Source of the DNA: Sulfurisoma sp.
GTDB lineage: Bacteria > Pseudomonadota > Gammaproteobacteria > Burkholderiales > Rhodocyclaceae
Assembly: GCA_030691075.1 (NCBI GenBank)
Contig: JAUYFI010000174.1
Span: 1-49,444 of the forward strand
Direction of reading: 5' to 3'
DNA length: 49,444 bases
Shown here: positions 16,301 through 30,077 of the stretch, one piece after another
How the letters are laid out: each line of letters starts with the position of its first letter
How positions within the stretch are numbered: the first letter of the stretch is position 1
Notes under the pieces: model-generated
Database searches by the model: none
Told to the model about the DNA's origin: nothing
Seen by the model: only the letters and a program-made list of their open reading frames with translations
Program-made: the position numbers and the translations under genes

Positions 16301-17065
16301 ATGCTGCACACCCAGGAAGGACGAGCCAAGGACAACGGTCGCAATCACCATCAACACTACTCGGTCGGCCTCGCCCTCAACGAGCGCGAGATCGAGGAGG
16401 CCCAGCGCCTGCGTTACCGCGTCTTCGCCGAGGAACTCGGCGCCAGGATTCGCCCGCGCGTCGCCGGCGTCGATGCCGACTTCTACGATCCGCATTGCGA
16501 GCACCTCATCGTCCGCGACGAGCAAGCCGGCAAGGTCGTCGGCACCTACCGCATCCTGACGCCCGAGGCCGCCACCAAGGTCGGCAACTACTACACCGAA
16601 AACGAGTTCGATCTCACCCGCCTGCAGCACCTGCGCGCGGGCATGGTCGAGGTCGGCCGCTCCTGCATCCACCCCGACTACCGCGGCGGCGCGGTGATCG
16701 CGCTGCTCTGGGGCAAACTCGCCGAGTTCATGCTGAAGAACGAGTATCGCTACCTGATCGGCTGCGCCTCGATCGGCATGGCCGACGGCGGCCACAACGC
16801 CGCCAACCTGTTCGTGCAACTGCTCGACGCCCACATCGCGCCGCTCGAATATCGCGTCTTCCCGCGCGACCGCCTGCCCTTCGAGCGGCTGGTCACCGGC
16901 CATGCCGCCGAGGTGCCGCCGCTGCTCAAGGGCTACCTGCGCGCCGGCGCCTGGATCTGCGGCGATCCGGCCTGGGACCCGGATTTCAACACCGCCGACC
17001 TGCCGCTGCTGTTGCCGATGGATCGCCTCAGCCCGCGCTACGCGCGGCACTTCATGCGCGACTGA
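16301..17065 (+). CDS. olsB: Ornithine lipid synthase OlsB-type N-acyltransferase (GNAT)
   Basis: 254 residues, GNAT-related family that attaches 3-hydroxyacyl chains to the alpha-amino group of ornithine, the first step of ornithine lipid (phosphorus-free membrane lipid) synthesis. Landmarks: EAQRLRYRVFAEELGA, HLIVRDEQAGKVVGTYRIL, NEFDLTRL, EVGRSCIHPDYRGGAVIALLW, LIGCASIGM and the tail PPLLKGYLRAGAWICGDPAWDPDFNTADLPLLLPM. Related proteins in the same superfamily are misnamed hemolysins, so the substrate is family knowledge rather than proof. I chose the ATG at 16301, 6 nt after AAGGAG, over an upstream ATG at 16265. Preceded by a Pho-like array; convergent with the next gene. Confidence 0.86.
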   Translation: MLHTQEGRAKDNGRNHHQHYSVGLALNEREIEEAQRLRYRVFAEELGARIRPRVAGVDADFYDPHCEHLIVRDEQAGKVVGTYRILTPEAATKVGNYYTENEFDLTRLQHLRAGMVEVGRSCIHPDYRGGAVIALLWGKLAEFMLKNEYRYLIGCASIGMADGGHNAANLFVQLLDAHIAPLEYRVFPRDRLPFERLVTGHAAEVPPLLKGYLRAGAWICGDPAWDPDFNTADLPLLLPMDRLSPRYARHFMRD

Positions 17066-17088
17066 TTCGGCGAACGCCGCGCCGTCGT

Positions 17089-17565
17089 TCAGTTACAGTT
17101 TGCCGTGCAGGCGCCGGCATCGGCGGCGCAGTTGCCGGCGCCCTGGACCTTGCACTCGGCCCGCGTGCGGTAGGTGAGCGCAAGGCCGTCGCCGTAGCTG
17201 CAAACCAGTCGCGTGATCTTGCCCTGCTTCGCCACCGTCATGGCGGCGACCTTGGCCTGCCGCAGCGTCGCCGCCGGCAGGTCGCAGGAAACATAGCCCT
17301 GGAAGACGCCGTCGGCCGATTCCCACAGCACCACATTCTTCAGCTTGCGGTAGCGGCGATAGTCGGCGCAGACGTCGCTGTCGCCGCGATACATGCGCGC
17401 GTCGTCGCTGCAATAGCCGGTGTAGGTGTGGCGCAGTTCTTCCTCCGCCGGACAGGTGCCGACCTGCACGGCGGCGGCCAGGTCGGGGCAGGAGACAGCT
17501 TCCGCCCGGGCGGCCAGTGCGAGCGGGCCGAGCAGGAGGACGCAGAAAGCAAGACGCAGATTCAT
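17089..17565 (-). CDS. Secreted cysteine-rich protein of unknown function
   Basis: 158 residues with a clear Sec signal peptide (1-22, cleavage near ARAEA). The mature part has about ten cysteines spread along it (VSCPDL, GTCPAE, GYCSDD, DVCADY, SCDLPA, LVCSYG, ECKVQG, NCAADAGACTANCN), suggesting several disulfides and a periplasmic or outer-membrane location. The frame extends upstream, but GGAGAA lies 6 nt before the ATG at 17565 and the signal peptide begins there. I recognise no family. It sits 29 nt after a small membrane protein and could be the last gene of the glmM transcript. Confidence 0.72.
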   Translation of the reverse strand: MNLRLAFCVLLLGPLALAARAEAVSCPDLAAAVQVGTCPAEEELRHTYTGYCSDDARMYRGDSDVCADYRRYRKLKNVVLWESADGVFQGYVSCDLPAATLRQAKVAAMTVAKQGKITRLVCSYGDGLALTYRTRAECKVQGAGNCAADAGACTANCN

Positions 17566-17594
17566 CGGGGATTCTCCGGTTATCGGGATTTCGA

Positions 17595-17881
17595 TCAGTT
17601 TTCGGGCCGCTGCGCGATGGGCGGTACGCTTGCTCCGGGTTCCTGCTCGCGGATGACTTCGCCCTCGAACACGCGCCCGCCCGGCGGCTGTTCGCGCATT
17701 TGCCGCCGCGGGCCCCGGGTCTTCCACCACAGGTAAAGCCAGACCAGCACCGCGCCGGCTGCCACCACGGCGAAGAGCAGCAGCGAGAACATCAGCGCGA
17801 GGACGAGCAGCACTGCGCCCGCCGCTACCGTCAGGATACGGCCGGGCAGCCCCTGCGTAGCCATGCCGGGCTCTCTTTGCA

Positions 17882-17882
<1 letters not shown>
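17595..17882 (-). CDS. Small membrane protein, two adjacent hydrophobic segments
   Basis: 95 residues. Residues about 14-50 form one long hydrophobic stretch (GRILTVAAGAVLLVLALMFSLLLFAVVAAGAVLVWLYLWWKTRG), enough for a tight hairpin of two helices, followed by a basic patch and a Pro/Glu-rich soluble tail (EGEVIREQE). Its start overlaps the glmM stop by 1 nt (TGATG), so translation is probably coupled. Function unknown; small proteins of this layout often follow glmM-like genes in related genomes, but I cannot name it. Confidence 0.7.
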
Positions 17883-19237
<1,355 letters not shown>

Positions 19238-20065
19238 CTATTTGTTCTCCACGGTGTTCAATACGGACAGCGCATCTTTCGTTGCCGCCACGTCATGCAC
19301 GCGCACGATGGCCGCGCCCTTCTGCACCGCGAGCATCGCGGCGGCGATGCTGGCAGGCGCCCGCTGCTCGACCGGGCGGCCGGTGATGGCGCCGAGCATG
19401 GACTTGCGCGAGAGACCGGCAAGCACCGGGTAGCCGAGCGCCGCCAGATCGGGAAAAGCACGCAGCAGCGCCAGATTGTGCTCCAGCGTCTTGCCGAAGC
19501 CGAAACCCGGATCGAGCACGATGCGGGAGCCGTCGATGCCGGCCGCCTCGCAAGCCGCGGCGCGCGCCCGCAGGAAGGCCGCGACCTCGGCCACGACGTC
19601 GCCATAGTGCGGATTCTGCTGCATGGTGTGCGGATCATTCTGCATGTGCATCAGGCAGACGGCGGCGTCCGACGCGGCCACGGCCTCGATCGCGCCGGGC
19701 GCGGTCAGCGCCGCGATATCGTTGATCATCGCCGCGCCCTCGGCCAGCGCCGCGCGCATCACCTCGGGCTTGATGGTGTCGATGGAAACGGGCACGCCGC
19801 AGTCGCGCAGCGCGCGCAGCACCGGCAGCAGCCGCGCCAGCTCGTCGCGCGCGGCCACCGGCGGCGCGCCGGGCCGCGAGGATTCGGCGCCGAGATCGAG
19901 AATGTCGGCACCGGCCTCGAGCTGGACACGGGCATGGGCGATCGCGCGCGCGACGTCATCGCCCACCCCGTCGCCGGAAAACGAGTCCGGCGTGAGATTG
20001 ACGATGCCCATGATCAGTGGGCGGTCGAGAGAAAGGCGGAAACGGCCGCAATGCAGGGCGCTCAT
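19238..20065 (-). CDS. folP: Dihydropteroate synthase
   Basis: Joins p-aminobenzoate to dihydropterin diphosphate in folate synthesis. 275 residues. Signature blocks: IMGIVNLTPDSFSGDG at the start, GADILDLGAESSRPGA, VSIDT, INDIAAL, LMHMQNDPHTMQ, ILDPGFGFGKTLEHN and GLSRKSMLG. The usual 'GGESTRPG' block reads GAESSRPGA. The ATG at 20065 has no good Shine-Dalgarno. A terminator lies between ftsH and this gene, so folP-glmM probably has its own promoter or depends on read-through. Confidence 0.97.
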   Translation of the reverse strand: MSALHCGRFRLSLDRPLIMGIVNLTPDSFSGDGVGDDVARAIAHARVQLEAGADILDLGAESSRPGAPPVAARDELARLLPVLRALRDCGVPVSIDTIKPEVMRAALAEGAAMINDIAALTAPGAIEAVAASDAAVCLMHMQNDPHTMQQNPHYGDVVAEVAAFLRARAAACEAAGIDGSRIVLDPGFGFGKTLEHNLALLRAFPDLAALGYPVLAGLSRKSMLGAITGRPVEQRAPASIAAAMLAVQKGAAIVRVHDVAATKDALSVLNTVENK

Positions 20066-20100
20066 GCGAACATGATTTTAGCCGAGAGGGCCAGTTGGCA

Positions 20101-20126
20101 TAAAAAAACGGGAGCCAGGCTCCCGT
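20101..20126 (-). terminator. Rho-independent terminator of ftsH
   Basis: A perfect 9-bp inverted repeat, ACGGGAGCC (20108-20116) paired with 20118-20126, followed on the minus strand by seven T residues. It begins 8 nt after the ftsH stop codon and is the strongest terminator in the window. Confidence 0.9.
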
Positions 20127-20133
20127 GGATGTA

Positions 20134-22014
<1,881 letters not shown>

Positions 22015-22099
22015 GGGCTTGCCTCATCACGTTAGCTGCGTTGTTTGATTCCGGAGTCGTTTGATTCCAGAGTCGGTCATGTCTGCCTGCAAACCGCCA

Positions 22100-22732
22100 T
22101 TATCCGCGTTTTTTTCGCCCCAGCAGGTAGGTTTCGGCACTGCGGTCACGCGAGGCTGCCGGTTTCTTGACCTGCACGGTCTCGAATAGTTGCATCGCCG
22201 CGTCGCGCAATTGCATGAACCCGGCCCCCTGGAACACCTTCACCAGCATGTCGCCGCCCGGCTTGAGATGCGCCCGGGCAAATTCCAGCGCCAGTTCGGT
22301 CAGGTACATCACCCGCGCCTGATCGGTGGCGGCAATACCCGTCATATTGGGGGCCATGTCGGAAAGCACAAGGTCGATCGGACGGCCGCCCAAGGTCTGC
22401 TCCAGCCGCGCCAGCACCTCGTCCTCGCGGAAATCGCCCTGGATGAACTCGACCCCCGCCAGCCCGTCCATTTCGAGCAGATCGAGCGCGATCAGCCGCC
22501 CGCCGGGCTGGATCTTCTTCGCCGCATACTGGCACCAGCTACCGGGAGCCGCGCCGAGATCGACCACCGTCATGCCCGGCTTGAGCAGCCGCGCCTTCTC
22601 GTCGATCTCGATCAGTTTGAAGGCGGCGCGCGCGCGCCAGCCCTCGGCCTGGGCGCGCTGCACCCAGGGGTCGTTGATGTGCTGGTGTATCCACACCTGG
22701 CTCTTCTTGTGCCGCTTGCTCTTCTGGGTCAA
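22100..22732 (-). CDS. rlmE: 23S rRNA 2'-O-ribose methyltransferase RlmE
   Basis: Methylates U2552 of 23S rRNA during 50S maturation. 210 residues with [33 protein letters not shown], the SAM site [11 protein letters not shown] (about 57-67), [13 protein letters not shown] carrying the catalytic Asp, the catalytic Lys in MLVKVFQG, and the end [13 protein letters not shown]. The assigned start is TTG at 22732, without a Shine-Dalgarno; no ATG or GTG gives a better N-terminus. Only 27 nt separate it from the divergent yhbY start. Confidence 0.95.
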   Translation of the reverse strand: MTQKSKRHKKSQVWIHQHINDPWVQRAQAEGWRARAAFKLIEIDEKARLLKPGMTVVDLGAAPGSWCQYAAKKIQPGGRLIALDLLEMDGLAGVEFIQGDFREDEVLARLEQTLGGRPIDLVLSDMAPNMTGIAATDQARVMYLTELALEFARAHLKPGGDMLVKVFQGAGFMQLRDAAMQLFETVQVKKPAASRDRSAETYLLGRKKRG

Positions 22733-22759
22733 GGGGTTATCCGGGTAAAATAGGCCGCT

Positions 22760-23161
22760 ATGATCGAACTTACGCTAGAACAGCGCCGCGCCCTGCGCGC
22801 CGCCGCCCACCACCTGAACCCCGTCGTCAGCATCGCCCAGAAGGGCCTGACACCGACGGTGCTCAAGGAAATCGACAACTGCCTCAAGGCGCACGAACTC
22901 ATCAAGGTGCGACTGTACGGCATCGAGCGCGCCGACCGCGACACGCTCTTCGCCGAGATCTGCACCAGTCTGGATTGCGCCCAAGTGCAGCATATCGGCA
23001 ATCTGCTCGTGCTGTGGCGCGAGAAGAGCGAAGACGACGAAAAGTCGGCGCTGGCGACACGGCGCGGCAGCAAGCCGCTGACCAAGAAGCAGGCCGCGGC
23101 CGCCAGCGAGCGCCGCCGCCGCGTCGTCAAGAAAACCAAGCTGGACGCCGCCAAGCGCTAG
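22760..23161 (+). CDS. yhbY: YhbY-type RNA-binding protein (CRM domain)
   Basis: 133 residues. The CRM domain (about 2-95) is intact: [39 protein letters not shown] with GIERADR in place of the usual short loop, and a NLLVLWREK end. YhbY associates with pre-50S particles. The C-terminal tail is basic and includes a copy of the dispersed repeat (23040-23064), read here as EKSALATRR, a frame different from that used in recN or carB. ATG with no Shine-Dalgarno; TAAAAT at 22746-22751 could be its -10 box, giving an almost leaderless mRNA. Confidence 0.92.
   Translation: MIELTLEQRRALRAAAHHLNPVVSIAQKGLTPTVLKEIDNCLKAHELIKVRLYGIERADRDTLFAEICTSLDCAQVQHIGNLLVLWREKSEDDEKSALATRRGSKPLTKKQAAAASERRRRVVKKTKLDAAKR
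23040..23064 (+). repeat. Dispersed repeat, short form, inside yhbY
   Basis: AAAAGTCGGCG followed directly by CTGGCGACACGGCG. It lies within the tail codons of yhbY (residues about 94-102), outside the CRM domain. Confidence 0.75.
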
Positions 23162-23373
23162 CACTCCAGCCGCCGCAGCAAGCGGTAGGCCCACCTGCGC
23201 CAGCCAGCGCCAGTTGCCCGACAAGGTCGCCAGTCAGTTTTTGCGCGCCGCATGATGGCGGATATGGCGATCTCTTCCGCCATCAGCCCGGCGCGTATCT
23301 TTTCCAATAGCTCCGACTGCTTGCGCTTGATGGCGTAGCTGCAAATATCGGTATCGAGCAGGTATCGCAGCAT
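23158..23373 (-). pseudogene. vapC: VapC-type PIN toxin, truncated
   Basis: The first about 40 residues are a good PIN-domain start: MLRYLLDTDICSYAIKRK carries the first catalytic Asp, and EEIAISAI is the strand before the second acidic motif. From about 23256 the sequence becomes MRRAKTDWRPC and no longer resembles a PIN domain, so the remaining catalytic acids are gone. The frame ends by overlapping the convergent yhbY stop. It overlaps the vapB start/stop junction at 23373 as an intact operon would. Most likely a dead toxin left by deletion; the antitoxin upstream is intact. Confidence 0.75.
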
Positions 23374-23624
23374 CAGAAGATTTCCCGGAACTCGCCCGCC
23401 GGGTTGTCGCGCTTCGCCATGAATTCTTCCGGAATTTCCGCCTCCCGGATGATGCGGAACATTTCATCCAGACCATCGGTGGTGTGCTTCTTGGGGGTGA
23501 GGGTGACGACACCGGTAACCTCGTTCCTGTGCGCCCAGACCTCATCGCCCGGCAGTCGGCAAGCTTTGGGCAGGCGCACGGCCTGGCTGCTGCCGGTCTT
23601 GAACAGTTTGGCGGTAGCTAACAT
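23373..23624 (-). CDS. vapB: VapB-type antitoxin (AbrB/MazE fold)
   Basis: 83 residues: the SpoVT/AbrB swapped-hairpin N-terminus AKLFKTGSSQAVRLPKACRLPGDEVW binds operator DNA, and the C-terminal part IREAEIPEEFMAKRDNPAGEFREIF is the toxin-binding tail. It overlaps the truncated vapC by 1 nt. With the toxin broken it may now be a solitary repressor. Confidence 0.88.
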   Translation of the reverse strand: MLATAKLFKTGSSQAVRLPKACRLPGDEVWAHRNEVTGVVTLTPKKHTTDGLDEMFRIIREAEIPEEFMAKRDNPAGEFREIF

Positions 23625-23654
23625 GATGGCCTCAAAATATGTATGAATGCGTAG

Positions 23655-23771
23655 CTACTTTATCGCAAGCCAAGTGATGAGATCGAAGTCAGCGGCGTGC
23701 TTCACCTGCCTTGCGGCATCGGCAAGCTTGCCGCCGCGTCCGGCGAAGAGGTTGCCGACAGACAGGGTCAA
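23655..23771 (-). other. Small open frame or gene remnant related to 24521-24616
   Basis: A 38-codon frame whose possible TTG start overlaps the stop of the vapC above it (TTGA). It ends KLADAARQVKHAADFDLITW then LAIK and stop. A second copy of this ending, about 70% identical, lies at 24521-24616. The two share a conserved protein reading (about 17 of 24 residues), so they descend from one coding sequence I cannot identify, and probably represent 3' ends left by recombination between toxin-antitoxin units. It could also be a genuine small third gene. Confidence 0.4.
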
Positions 23772-24191
23772 TGGGTCTGTAGCCACTGTTCGGGGGTGAA
23801 CACTTCCGCCACGCCACGGGCGCGTTCGAGCATTTCCGCGTCCAGGGTAAGCAATGGCATCCGGCGGGTGACCGCGAGGGCGACATAAACGGCATCGGCG
23901 CCGCGCAGTCTTCTGGAACCGGCGATTTTCGCCGCTTCGTGCGCAAGCGACGGGTCCATCGGGATACTCTCGATCCAGCGCAATGCACGGATGATGTCGA
24001 CTGCATCGTGGCCATCCTCGGCAGCGCCAGTGCGTCGGGCGATCGCGCCAGCAACCTCGGGCCAGGCCAATACGGGAATGACGAGGCGAGATTCACGTTC
24101 CAGCAGGGCAGTGGATGCAGGCCATGGCAACACCATGATGCTTGTCGGCATCAAGAAATCTGGCGACCCATACGGAGGCGTCGACAATCAT
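23768..24191 (-). pseudogene. vapC: VapC-type PIN toxin with a frameshift
   Basis: From the ATG at 24191 (overlapping the vapB stop as ATGA) the sequence reads as a proper PIN start, MIVDASVWVARFLDADKHHG, but this frame stops at 24093-24095. The rest of the domain continues in another frame: ALLERESRLVIPVLAWPEVAGAIARRTG (second acidic motif PEVAGAI), LRGADAVYVALA (third acidic motif) and LLTLDAEMLERA (fourth). The shift falls in about 24100-24130. Joined, this would be a complete toxin of about 140 residues. Either a real frameshift mutation or a base-calling error; no slippery heptamer is obvious. Confidence 0.8.
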
Positions 24192-24460
24192 GCGCCGAGG
24201 TCCCGTCGCTGTTCGCGGATCGCGGCGACAGCATCCTGCGGCCCCTGCCATGCGGCGGAAATTTTCTTCGACAGTCGATCAAGTTCGCGGTTGAACGCTT
24301 CGATCTCTTGCTGTTTATCACCAGGCGGCGCCGTGATGCCAGCGCCGACTTCTCGGCGCAACAGGTTCGTCAGCCATTCCTTCATGCTCAGCCCTTGCAG
24401 GGCCGCAACGGCCTTGGCCCGGCGGAAGAGGTCATCGGGCATTTCGATGGTGGTTTTCAT
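24188..24460 (-). CDS. vapB: VapB-type antitoxin (ribbon-helix-helix-like)
   Basis: 90 residues. The N-terminal MKTTIEMPDDLFRRAKAVAALQGLSMKEWLTNLL is the ribbon-helix-helix-like start of antitoxins paired with PIN toxins; the C-terminal half (EIEAFNRELDRLSKKISAAW) is the helical toxin-wrapping part. The 4-nt overlap with the following vapC is typical. Residues 36-43 (REVGAGIT) come from a copy of the dispersed repeat lying between the two halves. Confidence 0.85.
   Translation of the reverse strand: MKTTIEMPDDLFRRAKAVAALQGLSMKEWLTNLLRREVGAGITAPPGDKQQEIEAFNRELDRLSKKISAAWQGPQDAVAAIREQRRDLGA
24330..24354 (-). repeat. Dispersed repeat, short form, inside vapB
   Basis: Minus-strand reading AGAAGTCGGCG then CTGGCATCACGGCGC; two mismatches to the yhbY copy in the second half. 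It encodes EVGAGIT between the DNA-binding and toxin-binding parts of the antitoxin. Confidence 0.6.
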
Positions 24461-24520
24461 TTTAGGGACTCCGTAAATATGGGATTACGGGTTTTATGGT
24501 ATTCCCATGCCAGCAATAAT

Positions 24521-24616
24521 TCAATCCGGCGCCTTGATGACCCGCCAGGTGATAAGTTCGAAGTCAGCAGCGGGCTTCACCTGCTTGGAGGCGTCCGTGA
24601 GCTTGAATAGCTTCCG
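24521..24616 (-). other. Gene remnant following DUF4149, related to 23655-23771
   Basis: Immediately after the DUF4149 stop codon, in the same frame, the sequence stays open for 31 codons: KLFKLTDASKQVKPAADFEL and ITWRVIKAPD, then stop. It parallels the ending at 23655. There is no start codon, so it is either a 3' fragment fused behind DUF4149 or a region reached by read-through. The remaining 60 nt to the vapB start at 24460 show nothing else. Confidence 0.4.
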
Positions 24617-25078
24617 CTAACGCCTTCCGCGCTCCTGCATCAGCACAAGGGCGATTCCCAGCAAACTCTGCACCAGATACAGCCCACTCGACACGCCGTG
24701 CCACATGGCAAAGCGGTCGCGCAGCACGCTTTCCATCACCTGTCGCGGCAGGGCATCGGCCTTGATCTGGGCCAGGATCGGCTGGATGCCGAAGTGGCTG
24801 GCGGCGGTGAGCAGCAGCATCAACAGAACCAGCCAGAATGCACCGGTCTTGAAAGCGCGCCAACCGCGTCGCGCCAGCAGGAAGATGAGCATGTAGCCGC
24901 CGCAGGCGAAACCCGCGTAGGCGATCCACTTGAACATCGCGCCGGCGAGCTGCCCGGCCAGCATGCGGTCGGAGAGTTCGGCGAAAAGTGTCGGGGCCGC
25001 GAGGTAGCCGATGGCCCAGAGGCCGCCGACCCAGAGGGTGATAGCGATGGAATAGAGCGCGTCGGCGAACCGATTCAC
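24617..25078 (-). CDS. DUF4149 four-helix membrane protein
   Basis: 153 residues with four predicted membrane segments: about 8-29 ([20 protein letters not shown]), 48-68, 78-98 ([18 protein letters not shown]) and 126-147. The [16 protein letters not shown] motif marks the DUF4149 (CopD-like) family, function unknown, regularly found beside greA in Betaproteobacteria. It overlaps greA by 4 nt. In related genomes yhbY is the next gene; here 1.4 kb of toxin-antitoxin debris intervenes. Confidence 0.88.
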   Translation of the reverse strand: MNRFADALYSIAITLWVGGLWAIGYLAAPTLFAELSDRMLAGQLAGAMFKWIAYAGFACGGYMLIFLLARRGWRAFKTGAFWLVLLMLLLTAASHFGIQPILAQIKADALPRQVMESVLRDRFAMWHGVSSGLYLVQSLLGIALVLMQERGRR

Positions 25079-25547
25079 TCGTATTTCACATCGAGAATTT
25101 CGTATTCGCGCTTGCCGCCCGGCGTGTGCACCTCGGCGACATCGCCGGCGTACTTGCCGATCAGCGCGCGCGCCACCGGCGAGTTGAGCGAGATCCTGCC
25201 CTGCTTGATGTCGGCCTCGTCGTCGCCGACGATCTGGTAGGTCACGCTGTCGCCGCTGTCCATGTCCTCCAGATCGACGGTGGCGCCGAAGACCACGCGG
25301 CCGTCGGCATCGAGCGACTTGGGGTCGATGATCTGGGCGTTGCCCAGCTTGCCCTCGACGTCCTGGATGCGCCCCTCGATGAAGCCCTGGCGCTCCTTGG
25401 CGGCGTCATACTCGGCGTTCTCGGAAAGGTCACCGTGCGAGCGCGCCTCGGCGATGGCCGCCACGACGGCGGGCCGATCCACGGACTTGAGTCGCTTCAA
25501 TTCTTCGCGCAGTAGCCCGGCGCCGCGCAGTGTCAACGGAATTTTGC

Positions 25548-25551
<4 letters not shown>
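25075..25551 (-). CDS. greA: Transcription elongation factor GreA
   Basis: Rescues backtracked RNA polymerase by stimulating transcript cleavage. 158 residues: N-terminal coiled coil (about 1-75) with the tip [15 protein letters not shown] carrying the acidic residues that reach the active site, then the FKBP-like C-terminal domain ([56 protein letters not shown]). It overlaps carB and DUF4149 by 4 nt each, so all belong to the car transcript. Confidence 0.98.
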
Positions 25552-28791
<3,240 letters not shown>

Positions 28792-28799
<8 letters not shown>

Positions 28800-29934
28800 G
28801 CTTTTCCATTAGGCCTATAAACCGGTCGAATAGGTAGGAGACGTCATGCGGACCGGGGCTGGCTTCGGGGTGGCCCTGGAAGCACAGCGCCGGGCGGTCG
28901 GTCCAGGCGAGCCCTTGCAGGCTGCCGTCGAACAGCGAGACATGCGTCACCTTGACGTTGCCCGGCAGCGTGGCCGGATCGACGGCGAAGCCGTGGTTCT
29001 GGCTGGTGATCATCACCTGGCCGGACTCGAGATCCTTGACCGGATGGTTGGCGCCGTGGTGGCCGAATTTCATTTTCAGGGTCTTGCCGCCGGCGGCCAG
29101 GCCCATGAGCTGGTGGCCGAGGCAGATGCCGAAGACTGGCAGTTTCGTGTCGAGCAGTTCGCGGATGGCGGCGATGGCATAGTCGCAGGGTTCGGGGTCG
29201 CCCGGGCCGTTGGAGAGGAAGACGCCGTCGGGCTTGAGCGCCAGCACGTCCGCGGCCTTCGTCTGCGCCGGCACGACGGTGAGCTTGCAGCCCCGCTCGG
29301 CCAGCATGCGCAGGATGTTGCGCTTGACGCCGAAGTCGTAGGCGACGACATGGAAGCGGGCATTCGCCAGCGCCGTATAGCCAGCGCCGAGTTTCCATTC
29401 GCCTTCCGTCCAGGTGTAGGCCTTGTCGACCGTGACCACCTTGGCCAGGTCCATGCCGGCGAGGCCGGGGAAGGCGCGCGCCTGGGCGATGGCGGCATCG
29501 GCGTCGAGCGTATCGCCCGTCATCAGACAACCGGCCTGGGCGCCCTTCTCGCGCAGGATGCGGGTGAGCTTGCGGGTGTCGATGTCGGCGATGGCGACGA
29601 TGTTCTCGGCCTTGAGGTAGGCGTCGAGGGTCTGCTCGGAACGGAAATTCGAGGCCACCAGCGGCAGGTCGCGGATCACCAGGCCGGCCGCGTAGACCTT
29701 CGCCGCCTCGCAATCCTCGCGATTGACGCCGACATTGCCGATGTGGGGGTAGGTCAGGGTGACGATCTGCCGCGTGTAGGACGGATCGGTGAGGATTTCC
29801 TGGTAGCCGGTGAGGGCGGTATTGAATACCACCTCGCCGACGCTGCCGCCGCTGGCGCCGATGCCTTTGCCGCGGAATACCGTTCCGTCTGCGAGTGCTA
29901 GGAGGGCAGGCGGAAACTGGGTCGCGGGGGGCAC
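28792..29934 (-). CDS. carA: Carbamoyl-phosphate synthase small (glutaminase) subunit
   Basis: Class I glutamine amidotransferase that feeds ammonia to CarB. From the GTG at 29934 it is 380 residues, the usual length; CAGGAG lies 7 nt upstream of this GTG, so I prefer it to the open frame running back to 30039. Landmarks: [50 protein letters not shown], the nucleophile in GICLGHQ, and [10 protein letters not shown] with the catalytic His/Glu. Overlaps carB by 8 nt. Confidence 0.97.
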
Positions 29935-30014
29935 AAGCGGGCTCCTGTGGGTCAGCGCATCATCCGGAAAAGCGCAAGGCGGTTGTGTTTCTGGCTGCCT
30001 TGGCAAACTTTTCA

Positions 30015-30043
30015 ATTGTACCTTGCGACGCAGCATCAATCAA
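30015..30043 (-). promoter_or_regulatory. Sigma-70 promoter of carAB-greA
   Basis: Minus-strand TTGATT (30038-30043) and TACAAT (30015-30020) with an ideal 17-nt spacer, about 80 nt upstream of the carA GTG. It shows that carA starts its own transcript, separate from the radical SAM gene upstream. The leader 29935-30008 shows no clear operator or attenuator. Confidence 0.75.
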
Positions 30044-30077
30044 TGCAGATGCGACGCGGAGATGCGCCACCCACGGG

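Noticed and set aside
23220-23256. A degenerate repeat copy at the vapC truncation point
   Set aside because: It shares ACTGGCGACC and a run of A residues with the element, but the match is too short and rearranged to claim.
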